From assembly GCF_021556395.1 (NCBI RefSeq), contig NZ_JAKGCS010000005.1:94628-158627 (forward strand): DNA of 64,000 nucleotides, written 5' to 3'. Below the pieces are notes generated by a model that saw only the letters and a program-made list of their open reading frames with translations, was not told the DNA's origin and ran no database searches. Made by a program: the position numbers and the translations under genes. Every line of letters begins with the position of its first letter. The stretch's first letter is position 1. Below, one piece after another: positions 17,073-26,144 of the stretch. This stretch comes from Acuticoccus kalidii (lineage in GTDB: Bacteria; Pseudomonadota; Alphaproteobacteria; Rhizobiales; Amorphaceae).

Positions 17073-17258
17073 GACCTGCGACCAACGGAGCTGAGAGCCT
17101 GCGAGTTCCCGCACCGATCCACGCTTCGTGTGGAACGGTGCGATCCGCGAACGTGCCCGTCGGCCGCGGCGGATAGGGGACATGTGATGTCGCGGTGCCG
17201 CGTTCAAAGTGGGTGCGGCCATTGCGCCCCGCGATCGCGGTCGCCGTCCGGGTCCGCG

Positions 17259-19313
17259 TCAGCGTCTGATGAGGACGGTGGCGACCCGGTGTCCGCGGCC
17301 GGCAAAGTGGAGCATCGACACGAGCTCGGTGAGGCTCGCCCGTTCAGAGACCCCGGCGCGCGCCACGAGGGCCGTCACGTCCGCCTCGCCGGCGAGCGCC
17401 TGGGCCTCCGGCTGGTCGAGAAGCGGCGGCAGGTTGACGAGGACGACATCGAACCGGACGTAAAGGGCGTTCAGAAGATCGGCCATCGCGACACTGCGGA
17501 AGAGCGTCGCGTCGGTCAGCCGGCCGGGCGCGATGAACTGCAAGGGGGAGGCCGGATCGAGCTGTAGCGCCGCATCGACGTCGCCGCGCGCCTGAAGGAG
17601 GTCCGAAAGGCCGAACTCGTTGCTGCCGGACAGCTCGACATGGGCGCTCGGCCGCGTGAAGTCGGCGTCGACGAGGACGGTCGTGTCGCCCGCGATCGCG
17701 CAGGCCTGGCCGAGCGCCATCGACAGCGCGTTGTGGCCGGCCGCACCGTCGGCCGCCGTGAGCGCGATGGCCATTGGCCCGGACGTTCCGCTGCCGAGAA
17801 TGAGCGCGGCGCGGAGATGCGTGATGGCCTCTGCGAACGCCGCATTCCGGCGTCGCGCGCGTCGCCCGCGGCCTCGCGGGACGGGCGGGACGACCGCGAC
17901 CGGGGGAATGCCCGTCGCGCGGGAGAGGTCGGCGCGGGTGCGGATCCGGGCATCGAGAAGCGCGAGCCCGACGACGAGGGCGAAGGCCGCCGCGCCCGAC
18001 AGGATCCCGCCCCCGGCGACGACGAGGAGGCGGTTGGGGCCGGACGGTTTCGTCGGCGGCACCGCGGCGGCGACGATCCGGCCGCGCGGCCGCTCGAGCC
18101 CCTCGGTGCCCTGCACCTCGTTGAAGCGGTTGAGGAAGGTCTCGTAGATCCGGCGGGACGCCTCCGCCTCGCGCTCGAGGCGGCGCAATTCGAGCTCGGC
18201 CGCCCGCTGCTCGTTGAGCTGGTCGCGCAAGGTCTCGACCTCGCTGCGCAGGGCGGCGACGCGCTCGCTCTGTACGGCCTCGCTGGTCTGGAGCGAGGCG
18301 GCGATCTTGGCGGTCTCCTGCACGATGGTATTGCGCAGGACCGCGAGCGCATCGCGCGCCTGGATCAGCCGCGGGTGGGAGGCGCGATAGATCGCGGCGA
18401 GCTCGGAAACGATTTTCTCCTGCTCGGCGGCCTGGGCCTGAAGGGTCTGGATGAGGGGCGAGTTCACCACCTCGGGCAGGGCGGCGTCGGCCTGGCCACC
18501 CTGGCGCGAGGTGGCGGCGGCGACCGCGAGGGCCGACTGGGCGCGGATCAGCTCTTCGTTGACGCGGGTGAGCTGTTCGGCGAGGAGGTCCGTCCCGGCG
18601 CCTTCGGTGACGCGGCTGCGGCTGCGGAAATCCTGGACGTCCTGCTCGCGCCGGTCGAGATCGGTGCGCAAGGCTTCGAGGCGGTCCGACAGGGCGGTGA
18701 CCGCATCGCGGGCGCGCGAGCGCAGTTCGTTCACCTCGACGCCGAGATAAGACGCCATCACCGCGTTCACGACCTCGGCGGCGAAAGCCGGCTCGCCGGC
18801 TTCATAGCGCACGTCGACGATGAACGAGCGGCCCGTCGGCTGAACGCTGAGACCGTTGCGCAATTCCGAGACGATGACGTTGCGCGCGGATTCACGCGTC
18901 ATCGTCGGCGCGCCGGTGGAACGGGCTTCGCCGAGGAGGGGATTGGCGCTCGAATATTCGAGATCGAGCGTGTCGACGACACGCGACAGCACGCTGTAGG
19001 AGCGAATGACCTGGACCTCGGTCTCGGTCAGCGTCTCGGGCGGGATATATTGGGTGTCCTGCGCATTGTCGTCGAGCAGGCTCGTCTGACGCGGATTGAT
19101 CTCGAGGAGGCCGCCGGCGGTGTAATTGTCGGGAATGCGCAAGGCGAGGAAGGCCGCCGCGACGACCCCGACGGTCACGACGGTGACGATCAGCCATTTG
19201 TACTGCCAGAGCGCGGCGATCAGCCAGAGGATCGGGTTGAGCGGGTTGGCGAGGTCGGTGTCCGCGCCGGGTGGGGTCCGGTTCGGCGCGGTCTCGCTCG
19301 CGAGCGCCGTCAT
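17259..19313 (-). CDS. Wzc/ExoP-like polysaccharide co-polymerase with degenerate kinase domain
   Basis: An inner-membrane chain-length/export protein of the Wzz-Wzc family. Membrane segments lie at about 40-60 and 428-452, with a periplasmic coiled-coil region (about 195-405) between them. The cytoplasmic C-terminal part has the bacterial tyrosine-kinase fold with Walker A' VLVDADFTRP (546-555) and Walker B VVLVNLPP (623-630). The Walker A position reads TAADGAAGHN (519-528) and lacks the GK[ST] of an ATP-binding loop, and there is no C-terminal tyrosine cluster. The ATG overlaps the stop of a possible small ORF (ATGA). It belongs to the exopolysaccharide set transcribed in both directions from 19-24.5 kb. 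Confidence 0.87.
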   Translation of the reverse strand: MTALASETAPNRTPPGADTDLANPLNPILWLIAALWQYKWLIVTVVTVGVVAAAFLALRIPDNYTAGGLLEINPRQTSLLDDNAQDTQYIPPETLTETEVQVIRSYSVLSRVVDTLDLEYSSANPLLGEARSTGAPTMTRESARNVIVSELRNGLSVQPTGRSFIVDVRYEAGEPAFAAEVVNAVMASYLGVEVNELRSRARDAVTALSDRLEALRTDLDRREQDVQDFRSRSRVTEGAGTDLLAEQLTRVNEELIRAQSALAVAAATSRQGGQADAALPEVVNSPLIQTLQAQAAEQEKIVSELAAIYRASHPRLIQARDALAVLRNTIVQETAKIAASLQTSEAVQSERVAALRSEVETLRDQLNEQRAAELELRRLEREAEASRRIYETFLNRFNEVQGTEGLERPRGRIVAAAVPPTKPSGPNRLLVVAGGGILSGAAAFALVVGLALLDARIRTRADLSRATGIPPVAVVPPVPRGRGRRARRRNAAFAEAITHLRAALILGSGTSGPMAIALTAADGAAGHNALSMALGQACAIAGDTTVLVDADFTRPSAHVELSGSNEFGLSDLLQARGDVDAALQLDPASPLQFIAPGRLTDATLFRSVAMADLLNALYVRFDVVLVNLPPLLDQPEAQALAGEADVTALVARAGVSERASLTELVSMLHFAGRGHRVATVLIRR

Positions 19314-19447
19314 GCCGCCGCGTCGGACGGCAGTCGCACGGACGCGCCGGCCGTGCGCGACGCCCGCATCATCCCCGCCTCGTTCGTCATCTCCGCGTCG
19401 ATGCCGTGACTGACAGCCAGCCTAGCCTCCCTGGCGAGAGCGAGCAC
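19310..19447 (-). CDS. Possible 45-residue ORF coupled to the Wzc-like gene
   Basis: GTG at 19447 with GAGG 8 nt upstream opens 45 codons whose TGA overlaps the ATG of the Wzc-like gene (ATGA). A later in-frame ATG at 19390 would give 26 residues. The peptide is Ala/Arg-rich with no recognised domain. The Wzc-like ATG itself has no clear ribosome binding site, which would fit coupling to this upstream ORF. It could be chance. Confidence 0.3.
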   Translation of the reverse strand: MLALAREARLAVSHGIDAEMTNEAGMMRASRTAGASVRLPSDAAA

Positions 19448-20171
19448 GTGGCACGTCCTCGCCGCACATTTCGCCAATTTACGGCGCGGCGCCGATCCGC
19501 CGAACCAGGCCCGAAGCGCTGCTCGATCGGTCCATTTTCAATCTACAAACGCAACTCGGGCAGGGCCACCAATCTCATGTCAGGGTACACAGAAATGCTT
19601 GCCTCTCCATTGCCGGCGGGCCGCATAGGAATAACCTATGATGGCAATAATAAGGTTATGCATGCATTGGATGTCGTCATGGCCGGTGCCAAAACCCATC
19701 GCCGGTGCGGGGAGCAGGCACTCAAGATCAAACATCTGAGGCGAGGCAATTTTTCGCACCGCGAAATGCTTAACCTTTTCATCGGTGTATTTACAAGTTT
19801 CGGTAAGAGGTGGCGATAGTTGGGCATCGACTGCAAATCGGAGCCGGGCGGTGCGGAATGCAGGCCTCGAACCATGAAATGATTGCAGTCGATAGACTTT
19901 GCCTTCATACCTTGTGCGTGTGGCATCACGAATAGTCGCTGATCGCTCGCCGTCGTCAGAAGGGCCGTAAGGGTCGTTCGGACGGCCCGAATGTGATGAT
20001 GACGGCGCGCGGCTCGAATCGGATTCGGCTCGGGTATGCGCTCGGGTCGGGTTGCATTGTTGCATCTCGGGCGACGCGATGTCGGGCTACATGCCGGCGT
20101 CGGTCGATCGACGTCGCTGGATGGGTTGTGCTGCCGCAGGTGTCGCCGGCGCCGAAGATGAGTGATCGAAC
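19448..20171. promoter_or_regulatory. Long intergenic control region of the exopolysaccharide genes
   Basis: About 720 bp between the divergent Wzc-like and phosphoglycosyltransferase genes. It is lower in GC than its surroundings, especially 19560-19810. Contains an inverted repeat ATAACCT (19631-19637) / AGGTTAT (19653-19659). No ORF here has coding character: the longer open frames lack a start signal and a recognisable product. It probably holds both promoters and regulator sites. Confidence 0.45.
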
Positions 20172-21731
20172 ATGACGCGGCAGGGACGGTCCCAAAGCAT
20201 CGCGGCACCATCGCACGAGGCGGAATCCCACGAGGCGGATGGCAACCGCGAGGCGGCTCGCGCAGAGGCGTCCGCACAGGCGCCCGCACCGACCCCGAAA
20301 GGGCCGCCGGTGCAAGGGCTTCGGCCGCATTATCTCGACCTGCGCAATATCGACCGAGCGCTCGGCGTCGGGGATTTTCTCGTCTTCCTTCTGTCGGGCT
20401 TCGTCGTCTCGCAGCTTCTCGTCGGCGGCGGAGAGGCGACGATCTCCAATCTGGTGATCGTTTCGATCGCCGCCTTCGTCTTCTCGCGGATGGCGCAGCA
20501 CAATTCCGTCTATCGCATTCCCGCCCACAAGGTGACGCCGCGCCTCGTGCGGCGGATCCTGCGCGCCTGCCTCCTCACCTTTCTCGTTGTCGCCACCGTC
20601 ACGGTGGCTTTCCGGCTCGGCGCGCAATACACGCGCGAATGGCTGTTCGTCTGGGCCGCGACGGTGGTCCTCTGCATCCTGCTTTACCGGATGGTGGTGT
20701 GCGCCATCGTCCGCTTCGCGATGTCGCGCGGCCATCTCCAGCGTCGCGTCGCGATCTATGGGGGCGATGCGCAGGGCGTCGCCGTGATCGAGCATTTGAA
20801 GGCGAGCGACGACGCGAATTATCTGCTGGTCGGCTTTTATGACGAGCGCTTCAAGCGGGTGCCCGCCAGCATCGAAGGCTATGAGCGCCGCGGCGGGCTC
20901 GCCGAGCTCGAAGACGCCGTGGAGCGTGGCTATGTCGATGAGGTCATCGTCGCTTTGCCGCTCAGCGCCGTCGAGCGGCTGACCCAGATCATGAACCGCC
21001 TGTCGCGCTATTCGGTGACGGTGCTGTTCGCGCCGGATCTCGCGATGTGGCGTTTTTTCGACCGCCCGTTCGAGGTCGTCGGCGGCGCTCCGATGCTGCG
21101 CGCGATGGAGGCGCCGATCGAGGGGTGGGCGGGCGTTGCGAAGTTCATCGAGGATCGGCTCCTCGCGAGCCTCGTTCTCGTCCTCATCTCGCCGGTTCTC
21201 ATCGCCGCGGCTATCGCGATCAAGCTCGATTCCAAAGGGCCGGTTTTCTTCCGGCAGCCGCGCCGCGGGTGGAATGGCGGGATCTTCACGATCTACAAAT
21301 TCCGCACGATGCGGACCGATCTCGCCGATTTCGCCGGCGCGGCGCAAACCACGAAGGACGATCCGCGCGTGACGCGTGTCGGCCGCTTTCTCCGCCGCAC
21401 CTCGATCGACGAGCTGCCCCAGCTCCTCAACGTCATCCAAGGCGACATGAGCCTCGTCGGTCCGCGGCCCCATGCGCTCGGCACCAAGTCGGAGGGGAAG
21501 CCCTTCGAGGAGGCGGTCGCCGACTATATGCGCCGCTACCGGGTCAAGCCGGGGATCACCGGCTGGGCGCAGGTGAACGGCTGGCGCGGCGAGACCGACA
21601 CCAACCGCAAGCTCCTCGTCCGTGTCCGCTACGACATCGAATATATCGAGAACTGGAACTTCTGGTTCGACCTTTACATCCTCGCGATGACGCCGCTGTC
21701 GCTCGTTATGCGATCGGAGAATGCATACTGA
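20172..21731 (+). CDS. Undecaprenyl-phosphate sugar phosphotransferase (WcaJ/ExoY type)
   Basis: Initiates repeat-unit assembly by moving a sugar-1-phosphate, usually glucose or galactose, onto undecaprenyl phosphate at the inner membrane. A disordered N-terminal tail (1-50) precedes membrane segments at about 65-85, 92-106, 130-150 and 158-180, a nucleotide-binding-like CoA_binding_3 region (about 190-290), and the catalytic bacterial sugar transferase domain after 320. Catalytic-domain motifs are KFRTM (376-380), DELPQL (413-418), SLVGPRPH (427-434) and [12 protein letters not shown] (459-470). It has 519 residues. The next gene downstream is the export lipoprotein. No other glycosyltransferase of this pathway is in the window. 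Confidence 0.92.
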   Translation: MTRQGRSQSIAAPSHEAESHEADGNREAARAEASAQAPAPTPKGPPVQGLRPHYLDLRNIDRALGVGDFLVFLLSGFVVSQLLVGGGEATISNLVIVSIAAFVFSRMAQHNSVYRIPAHKVTPRLVRRILRACLLTFLVVATVTVAFRLGAQYTREWLFVWAATVVLCILLYRMVVCAIVRFAMSRGHLQRRVAIYGGDAQGVAVIEHLKASDDANYLLVGFYDERFKRVPASIEGYERRGGLAELEDAVERGYVDEVIVALPLSAVERLTQIMNRLSRYSVTVLFAPDLAMWRFFDRPFEVVGGAPMLRAMEAPIEGWAGVAKFIEDRLLASLVLVLISPVLIAAAIAIKLDSKGPVFFRQPRRGWNGGIFTIYKFRTMRTDLADFAGAAQTTKDDPRVTRVGRFLRRTSIDELPQLLNVIQGDMSLVGPRPHALGTKSEGKPFEEAVADYMRRYRVKPGITGWAQVNGWRGETDTNRKLLVRVRYDIEYIENWNFWFDLYILAMTPLSLVMRSENAY

Positions 21732-21766
21732 AGCCGGCCCGGGGCTGTGGACAGCGTGGGGCGCGA

Positions 21767-21785
21767 TTAGTCACCCATTAACCAT
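21767..21785 (+). promoter_or_regulatory. CtrA-type box upstream of the export lipoprotein gene
   Basis: TTAG-N7-TTAACCAT, one mismatch from the alphaproteobacterial CtrA consensus TTAA-N7-TTAAC, 47-65 bp upstream of the GTG start. Suggests cell-cycle control of polysaccharide export; inferred from the motif only. Confidence 0.45.
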
Positions 21786-21831
21786 ATCGCGACGAACGTG
21801 TCGCGTTGGCTCATCCGAGGAGTGTGGCATC

Positions 21832-22641
21832 GTGCGTCTGGCCGTCGTGGCCCTCGCCCTCTTTCTTTCTGCATGCGCGTCCCAGCAATCGGGCGACGTG
21901 TGCGCGCCGCAGTCCGCCGCCGCGTGCCCTGTCTACAAGGCGCCGGAGGATGCGCGCGGCGCGTGCGCGCCCGCCTGCGCGTCGCGTGGCGCCGCACCGG
22001 TGACCGCGATGCCGGTGCCGAGCGGCTTCCAGCCGTGGGCCGAGGGATATGATAGCGGCATGCGCTTCGTCGTCGGCGACACCCTCAAAGTGACGCTCCC
22101 CTTCTACGACGACGAGGACGTGACGACGACCGTCGCCCCCGACGGGAACATCTATATCGGCCTCGTTGGCAAGGTTCACGCCGCCGGGCGCACGCCCGAG
22201 GCGCTCCAGGCCGATCTCGAGGCGCGTTACGGGAAGTATCTGCGCTTTCCCGATGTCGGTGTGATCCCGACGGATTTCGGCAACCGCCAGGTCTATGTCG
22301 GCGGTGAGGTCTCCGATCCCGGCGCCTATCCGCTCAACGGGCAGACCGGCGTCCTCGAGGCGGTGTTCCTCGCCGGTGGCTTCGAGGATACGGCCGAGCG
22401 CAAGAATGTCGTCCTCATCCGCCGCGGCCCGAACGACCTGCCGATGATGCGCTTCCTCGATCTCCAGTCCTTCTCGCGGGACGGGACGCCGACGGAGAAC
22501 ACCCTGCTGCAGCCCTTCGACATCGTCATCGTGCCGAAGAGCCGGATCGCGAAGATCAACCTCTTCGTCGATCAGTATATCGAGGGTGTCATCCCGTTTA
22601 ATCAGAACTTCAGCTACGTCTTGATCGGCGGCCAACGCTAA
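21832..22641 (+). CDS. Outer-membrane polysaccharide export lipoprotein (Wza/OtnA-type)
   Basis: Forms or feeds the outer-membrane pore for exopolysaccharide. The start is GTG at 21832 with GAGGAG 9 nt upstream, giving a short lipoprotein signal ending FLSACAS with the lipid-bearing Cys at residue 15. The frame is open further upstream to 21721, but that part has no signal. A polysaccharide-export domain (GDTLKVTLPF onward) and an SLBB-like domain follow. At 269 residues it is shorter than E. coli Wza and lacks an evident C-terminal membrane helix. Six Cys in the first 60 mature residues are unusual. It follows the phosphotransferase gene by 100 bp. Confidence 0.85.
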   Translation: MRLAVVALALFLSACASQQSGDVCAPQSAAACPVYKAPEDARGACAPACASRGAAPVTAMPVPSGFQPWAEGYDSGMRFVVGDTLKVTLPFYDDEDVTTTVAPDGNIYIGLVGKVHAAGRTPEALQADLEARYGKYLRFPDVGVIPTDFGNRQVYVGGEVSDPGAYPLNGQTGVLEAVFLAGGFEDTAERKNVVLIRRGPNDLPMMRFLDLQSFSRDGTPTENTLLQPFDIVIVPKSRIAKINLFVDQYIEGVIPFNQNFSYVLIGGQR

Positions 22642-22948
22642 ACGCCACCCGTCGCCGATCGGTCGGCATGCGCCTCGGATGGCCGCGCCGCGCGAAAAGT
22701 GCGCCGGGTGCGGATCGATGGGGGTGGCCGGCGCGTTGGATGCAGATGAATCGGTCCGCCTCGGCCGGGGTCAAGCGGTCTCGCAGGGGCCGAAGCGCTG
22801 GCGCCGTCGGGTCGCGGGATTCCGACCATAGAGGGAAATCGTCTAGACACACACGCAATGGTTGATTATTCCTATTCACGCTAGAGGGAAGTCGACTGAC
22901 AAAGTGTCCGATCCGGCCCATAGTGTCCGCAGCGACGCAGGGAGCCGG
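22642..22948. promoter_or_regulatory. Intergenic region before the PilZ-HlyD gene
   Basis: About 300 bp with no credible gene. A nearly exact 15-nt direct repeat, TAGAGGGAA(A/G)TCG(T/A)C, occurs at 22829-22843 and 22882-22896. The copies are 53 bp apart (about five helical turns) and lie 53-120 bp upstream of the start codon, which suits a regulator that binds two sites on one face. Confidence 0.45.
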
Positions 22949-24535
22949 ATGGGCGGAAGCGGAGACGATTTGACCGAGAGCACAGTGGGTGCACGCCTAC
23001 GCCGCCGCCGCGCACGAGACGACGAGGCGATGGCGGTCGACCGCAACGAGCCGCAATCCGCGTCGCAGACGGATGGAATCGAATATGGTTATGGCGGTTG
23101 GACCGTCACCCTCGACAATGTGCCGATGCCCTCGAGCGAGCCGCAGGTCGTCAAGCCGAGCGGAACGCGCGACGCCGGGGAGGCGCGCATGAGGGCGCGT
23201 GGCCGCCGCGAAGGCGGCCGCCAGGGACGCGATCGCACCACCGGCCGGGCCGACATTTCCCCGACGGGCGGCGAGGCGAACGCCGCAAACACCGCACTCG
23301 TCGCCGCGGCCGCGGCCGCGTCATCGGAGCCGCCCGTCGAGGAGGACCGCCCGATCATCGCGGCCACCCCGCGCCGCGCCTACGGACCGGAAGACCGCGC
23401 CCGCACCGTGCCGCCACCGCCTGAGCCCGACCTTCGGCGCGAGCAGGAACGGGCCAACGCGCTCGGCGCGCGCAATCGCACGGCGCAGCGGATCGAGGGC
23501 GGCGGCACCGTCATCATCGAAAATCAGCTTTTCCCGCTGGTCGATTGGTCGAATGGCGGGATCGCCATCCGATCGGACGGCCATTTTTACCGCATCGGCG
23601 ACGTGCGCACCCTGGAGCTCGAGATCGATCTTGGCGACTATGCCGTCAACATGGACATCGACGCCGAGGTCGCGAACCGCTCCTCCGAGCGGACGGGGTG
23701 GCGTTTCATCAATCCGAGCGAGGAGCAGCGCCAGGTGCTGCGCGCGCTCACCCAGGTGAGCCTCCAGTCAAAGCCGTTCGCCGCGCCGCGCCGCGCGCAG
23801 GTCGCGAACGCCGCGCCCGCCACCGCCGGCGCTGCGTCACGCGGCAAGGGCGCGCGCACCAGGCGACCGCGCGGTGTCGGGCCGCTGACGGCGCTGATGT
23901 CGCTGCCGTTCAATCTCGCCGTCATCGGCCTCGTCGCGGGGGTCGCGATCCTCACCCTCGCGGCCGACAAGACGCGGACCGAAAGCGGCCCGGCGGGCCC
24001 CGTGCGGGCCGAACATGCCGCCGTCGCGGTGGAGCGCGTCGCGGTGTGGGCCGGGCAGGGGGGCGTTGTCCTCGATTGGGCGGCCGCGCCGGGCGAAGCG
24101 GTCGACCGTGGCGCGACGCTGGTCACCCTCGCGAACGATCTCGCCGGCAGCGAGCAACGGACGATCATCAGCCCGTGCGAGTGTTATCTCGCCCGCATTC
24201 TCGCCGACCCCGGCGAACGTGTCGTGCGCGGCCAGACGCTCGGCCTCCTCTACCAGCAGGGCGCCGAGGGGCATGTCCAGGCGCTCTTCGCCGCCGGAAG
24301 CGACATCGCGCCGGGCCAGAACGTGTCTGTCGACCTTCCCTATTCGGGACGCACGTTCGACGGGGTGGTCGTGCGGGTCGGCCATCTGGCTGATCCGAAG
24401 GCGTTCATCGGCCTGCCGGCGGCGATTTTCGGCAGCGATCCGGGCGCGGAATTCGCCCGCATCCGCACCACGCCGTCGATCCCCGCCGCGCTCGCGGGCG
24501 ACCCCGCGGTGGTGACGCTCGAGCCGGGCGGATAG
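22949..24535 (+). CDS. PilZ-HlyD fusion c-di-GMP receptor (Alg44-like)
   Basis: A single-pass inner-membrane protein with a cytoplasmic PilZ domain and a periplasmic membrane-fusion (HlyD/biotinyl-lipoyl) part, the layout of Alg44, which switches on alginate polymerisation when it binds c-di-GMP. A long disordered N terminus (1-170) precedes PilZ motifs RTAQR (177-181) and DWSNGG (199-204). The membrane segment is at about 320-338 and the lipoyl/HlyD-like region at 355-480. ATG 22949 was chosen for its GGGAG 4 nt upstream; the frame extends to a TTG at 22862. It lies 307 bp after the export lipoprotein gene, so it probably regulates the exopolysaccharide made by this cluster. Confidence 0.85.
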   Translation: MGGSGDDLTESTVGARLRRRRARDDEAMAVDRNEPQSASQTDGIEYGYGGWTVTLDNVPMPSSEPQVVKPSGTRDAGEARMRARGRREGGRQGRDRTTGRADISPTGGEANAANTALVAAAAAASSEPPVEEDRPIIAATPRRAYGPEDRARTVPPPPEPDLRREQERANALGARNRTAQRIEGGGTVIIENQLFPLVDWSNGGIAIRSDGHFYRIGDVRTLELEIDLGDYAVNMDIDAEVANRSSERTGWRFINPSEEQRQVLRALTQVSLQSKPFAAPRRAQVANAAPATAGAASRGKGARTRRPRGVGPLTALMSLPFNLAVIGLVAGVAILTLAADKTRTESGPAGPVRAEHAAVAVERVAVWAGQGGVVLDWAAAPGEAVDRGATLVTLANDLAGSEQRTIISPCECYLARILADPGERVVRGQTLGLLYQQGAEGHVQALFAAGSDIAPGQNVSVDLPYSGRTFDGVVVRVGHLADPKAFIGLPAAIFGSDPGAEFARIRTTPSIPAALAGDPAVVTLEPGG

Positions 24536-24601
24536 ACTGGCCCGGCGCCCACACGTCGCGCCGCCCACTGCGAGAAGGCGACGCCCTCGCCCGATCCCGT
24601 C

Positions 24602-25966
24602 TCAGCCCGGACGCGGGCCGATAACCCCGGCGTCACCGCGGCGTTTGCGCTCCTGATAGGCCGCCATGGCCGCGTCGATCTCCGCCTTGGCCGCGCTCTC
24701 GGCCTGGCGTTCGTGGGCCGAGGTGGCGAGCGTTTCGGCCTGCTCGTCGAGGGCGGCGATGCGGGACGTGTCGCTGACCTCGGCTGCGAGATCCGACAGC
24801 GTCCCGATGGCGTGCAGCGTGACGTTGCGGTCAGCGGCAATATATTGGCGCATCTGAGAAAACGCGCTCTCGATCATGCGCTCGAAGGTGACGCGGGTGT
24901 AGAGCACCCGCGCACGGGGCGAGACCTCGCCGCATCCCTTCTCCCGCGCCAGGATGCTGAGGCCCGCACGCAGCCAATCAAGGCAGAGCATCGCCGTATG
25001 CGGATCGTTGACGCCCGGCGACAGCGCGCGGGCGAGCACCTCGACGAGCTCGTCCGACAGGAAGAGGACGTCTTGAAGCTCGGTCCTGTTGGCGCCGAGC
25101 GTCAGCGCGATCGCAAGGTCGGCCGCATGGCGTTCGTCGAGCCGTTCGGCCGGGCGAACGGTCATGATCGGCTCGCCCTCGACGACGAAATCGCCCGCCG
25201 AGCGGACGAGCACGATCTGCACGTCGGCCTCGGCCGCGATCGCGTCGAGCCGCTCGAGGTCGATCCATTGGAGATAGCCCGTGCCGTGGCTTCGGATCGA
25301 GGTGGCGCGCTCGCTATAGACGGGGTTTTCGCTCCATGCCGCGACGCCGGGATCGTCGTGGGTGTTCGCGCACTTCTCGTCCCGTTCGCTCTCCGTCACG
25401 AGCATCGCGGCGATCGCGCGTTCGAGCTCGCCGCCGATCCGGGCGACGAGGTTCATGATGTTGATCGATTCGGGCACGTGGTGGATGTAGACGATCAGCG
25501 CCCCCACCGAGGCGAGCGTCAGAACGATCGCGAAGAGGATCGAGATCTGCGGCACGACGGCGGCGATGTCGGACTCGTCATGGACGCGGCTCAGCACCGC
25601 GATGCAATAGACGAAGGTCGACAGGAAGACGCCGAGAACGAGCTGGTTCGTCCGGTCCCGCATGAAATTGCCGATGAGGCGCGGGCCATAATTGCCGCTC
25701 GCGAAGGTGACGGCGACCATCGTGATCGAGAAGGAGACGCCGGCCACGCCGAGGACCGCGCTTGCGAGGGTCGTCAGCATATCGCGCGCGCCGTCGACCT
25801 GCAACGGGCGCAGGAAGGGCAGCGGCTGCATCCAGTCGGAGCCGACATAGCCGTCGAACACGGGCATCGCGAAGCCGAGCACGAGGGCGAACGCCGTGAG
25901 GATCGAAGGCCAGAACCAGTAACTCTGGCGCAGCGTGATCAGGCCTTCGATGAAGAGATTGCGCAT
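24602..25966 (-). CDS. DUF2254 family membrane protein
   Basis: A 454-residue integral membrane protein of unknown function. Four membrane segments lie in the first 190 residues (near 12-30, 60-90, 108-128 and 140-160), followed by a large soluble C-terminal part containing ALSPGVNDPHTA. This layout is that of the DUF2254 family. ATG 25966 is preceded by GGGAG at a good distance, while the frame extends upstream to 26083 without a better start. It is divergent from the GST gene and convergent with the PilZ-HlyD gene. Confidence 0.82.
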   Translation of the reverse strand: MRNLFIEGLITLRQSYWFWPSILTAFALVLGFAMPVFDGYVGSDWMQPLPFLRPLQVDGARDMLTTLASAVLGVAGVSFSITMVAVTFASGNYGPRLIGNFMRDRTNQLVLGVFLSTFVYCIAVLSRVHDESDIAAVVPQISILFAIVLTLASVGALIVYIHHVPESINIMNLVARIGGELERAIAAMLVTESERDEKCANTHDDPGVAAWSENPVYSERATSIRSHGTGYLQWIDLERLDAIAAEADVQIVLVRSAGDFVVEGEPIMTVRPAERLDERHAADLAIALTLGANRTELQDVLFLSDELVEVLARALSPGVNDPHTAMLCLDWLRAGLSILAREKGCGEVSPRARVLYTRVTFERMIESAFSQMRQYIAADRNVTLHAIGTLSDLAAEVSDTSRIAALDEQAETLATSAHERQAESAAKAEIDAAMAAYQERKRRGDAGVIGPRPG

Positions 25967-26144
25967 GATGCTCCCGTTCGAGCCGCCGAAGCGGTGCTGT
26001 GCATGTCCCACCGGCCGCGGCGTGTCCGCGATGCCCGGCGAGATGCGTGCGCTGTGTGAGGATGGACGTTCGATGCTGGCCATCGGCGCCCGGGACTGGT
26101 CTAGATTGCCTCAACGCGCGATGAAACGCGAAGAGGAAACGACC

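Noticed and set aside
16999..17222. Extended N terminus of the penicillin acylase from ATG 17222
   Set aside because: The extra 50 residues are Arg/Pro-rich and do not form a signal peptide; ATG 17072 is a better start, though not proven.
19580..20065. Minus-strand frame of 161 codons in the exopolysaccharide spacer
   Set aside because: No ribosome binding site, no recognisable domain, uneven composition; more likely non-coding.
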